From the NCBI GenBank assembly GCA_945870085.1, contig CAMBQX010000030.1, forward strand, positions 1 through 13,461: a DNA stretch of 13,461 nt, given 5' to 3'. The notes under the pieces are model-generated. The model worked only from the letters and a program-made list of their open reading frames with translations. It ran no database searches and had not been told where the DNA came from. The position numbers and the translations under genes are program-made. The stretch's first letter is position 1. Each line of letters begins with the position of its first letter. Source of the stretch: Bifidobacterium breve (GTDB taxonomy: Bacteria > Actinomycetota > Actinomycetes > S36-B12). Positions 13,450-13,461 of this stretch are shown in pieces.

Positions 13450-13461
13450 GGTTATCCCTCA

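Noticed and set aside
1..13461. CRISPR array, tRNA/rRNA genes, insertion sequences, attachment sites, defence or toxin-antitoxin cassettes
   Set aside because: None of the required signatures (regular spacer repeats, cloverleaf with CCA end, terminal inverted repeats with transposase, paired small ORFs with known motifs) was seen; the region is conserved housekeeping chromosome.

Overview
The window reads as a chromosomal piece of a moderately GC-rich actinobacterium. No taxon can be named from sequence alone. The minus-strand gene order nusA-ylxR-infB-rbfA-truB-ribF-rpsO-pnp-M16 peptidase-dapB is the usual actinobacterial order. Several proteins also have actinobacterial style: the IF2 has a long Gly/Pro-rich N-terminal half with RPGNNPF motifs, NusA is short (337 aa), and PNPase opens with the family-typical GTRTITFETGRLARQ stretch.

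Layout. On the plus strand, 2-1965 holds the 3' end of an aerobic glycerol-3-phosphate dehydrogenase (glpD). Overlapping it is a compact set of membrane-protein genes: azlC, azlD and a small protein with two membrane segments and a PH-like domain. All three junctions are overlaps, so these genes are probably translated in a coupled way. They converge on dapB with only 2 bases between the two stop codons (1966-1967). From 1968 to the right edge every gene is on the minus strand, transcribed right to left, starting with nusA at 13449.

How the genes work together. NusA (transcription elongation and antitermination), YlxR (RNA-binding accessory), IF2 (initiation), RbfA (30S maturation), TruB (tRNA psi55) and S15 form a transcription, translation and RNA-maturation block. 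PNPase adds RNA decay. RibF makes FMN and FAD, DapB belongs to the lysine/diaminopimelate pathway, and the M16 peptidase is a conserved passenger. Most neighbours overlap or lie within 25 nt. Three longer gaps are real leaders: 183 nt before infB, 155 nt before rpsO and 200 nt before pnp.

No mobile element, CRISPR array, tRNA, rRNA, prophage or defence cassette was seen, and no convincing new multi-gene system. The most interesting unexplained structure is in the leaders. The infB leader has two tiny ORFs joined by an ATGA overlap, a 12-nt direct repeat and two hairpins leading to the infB ribosome binding site. The rpsO-pnp spacer has two mutually exclusive helices and a hairpin covering half of the pnp Shine-Dalgarno. 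The rpsO leader also has small hairpins. These are sequence observations with inferred functions, not demonstrated regulators.
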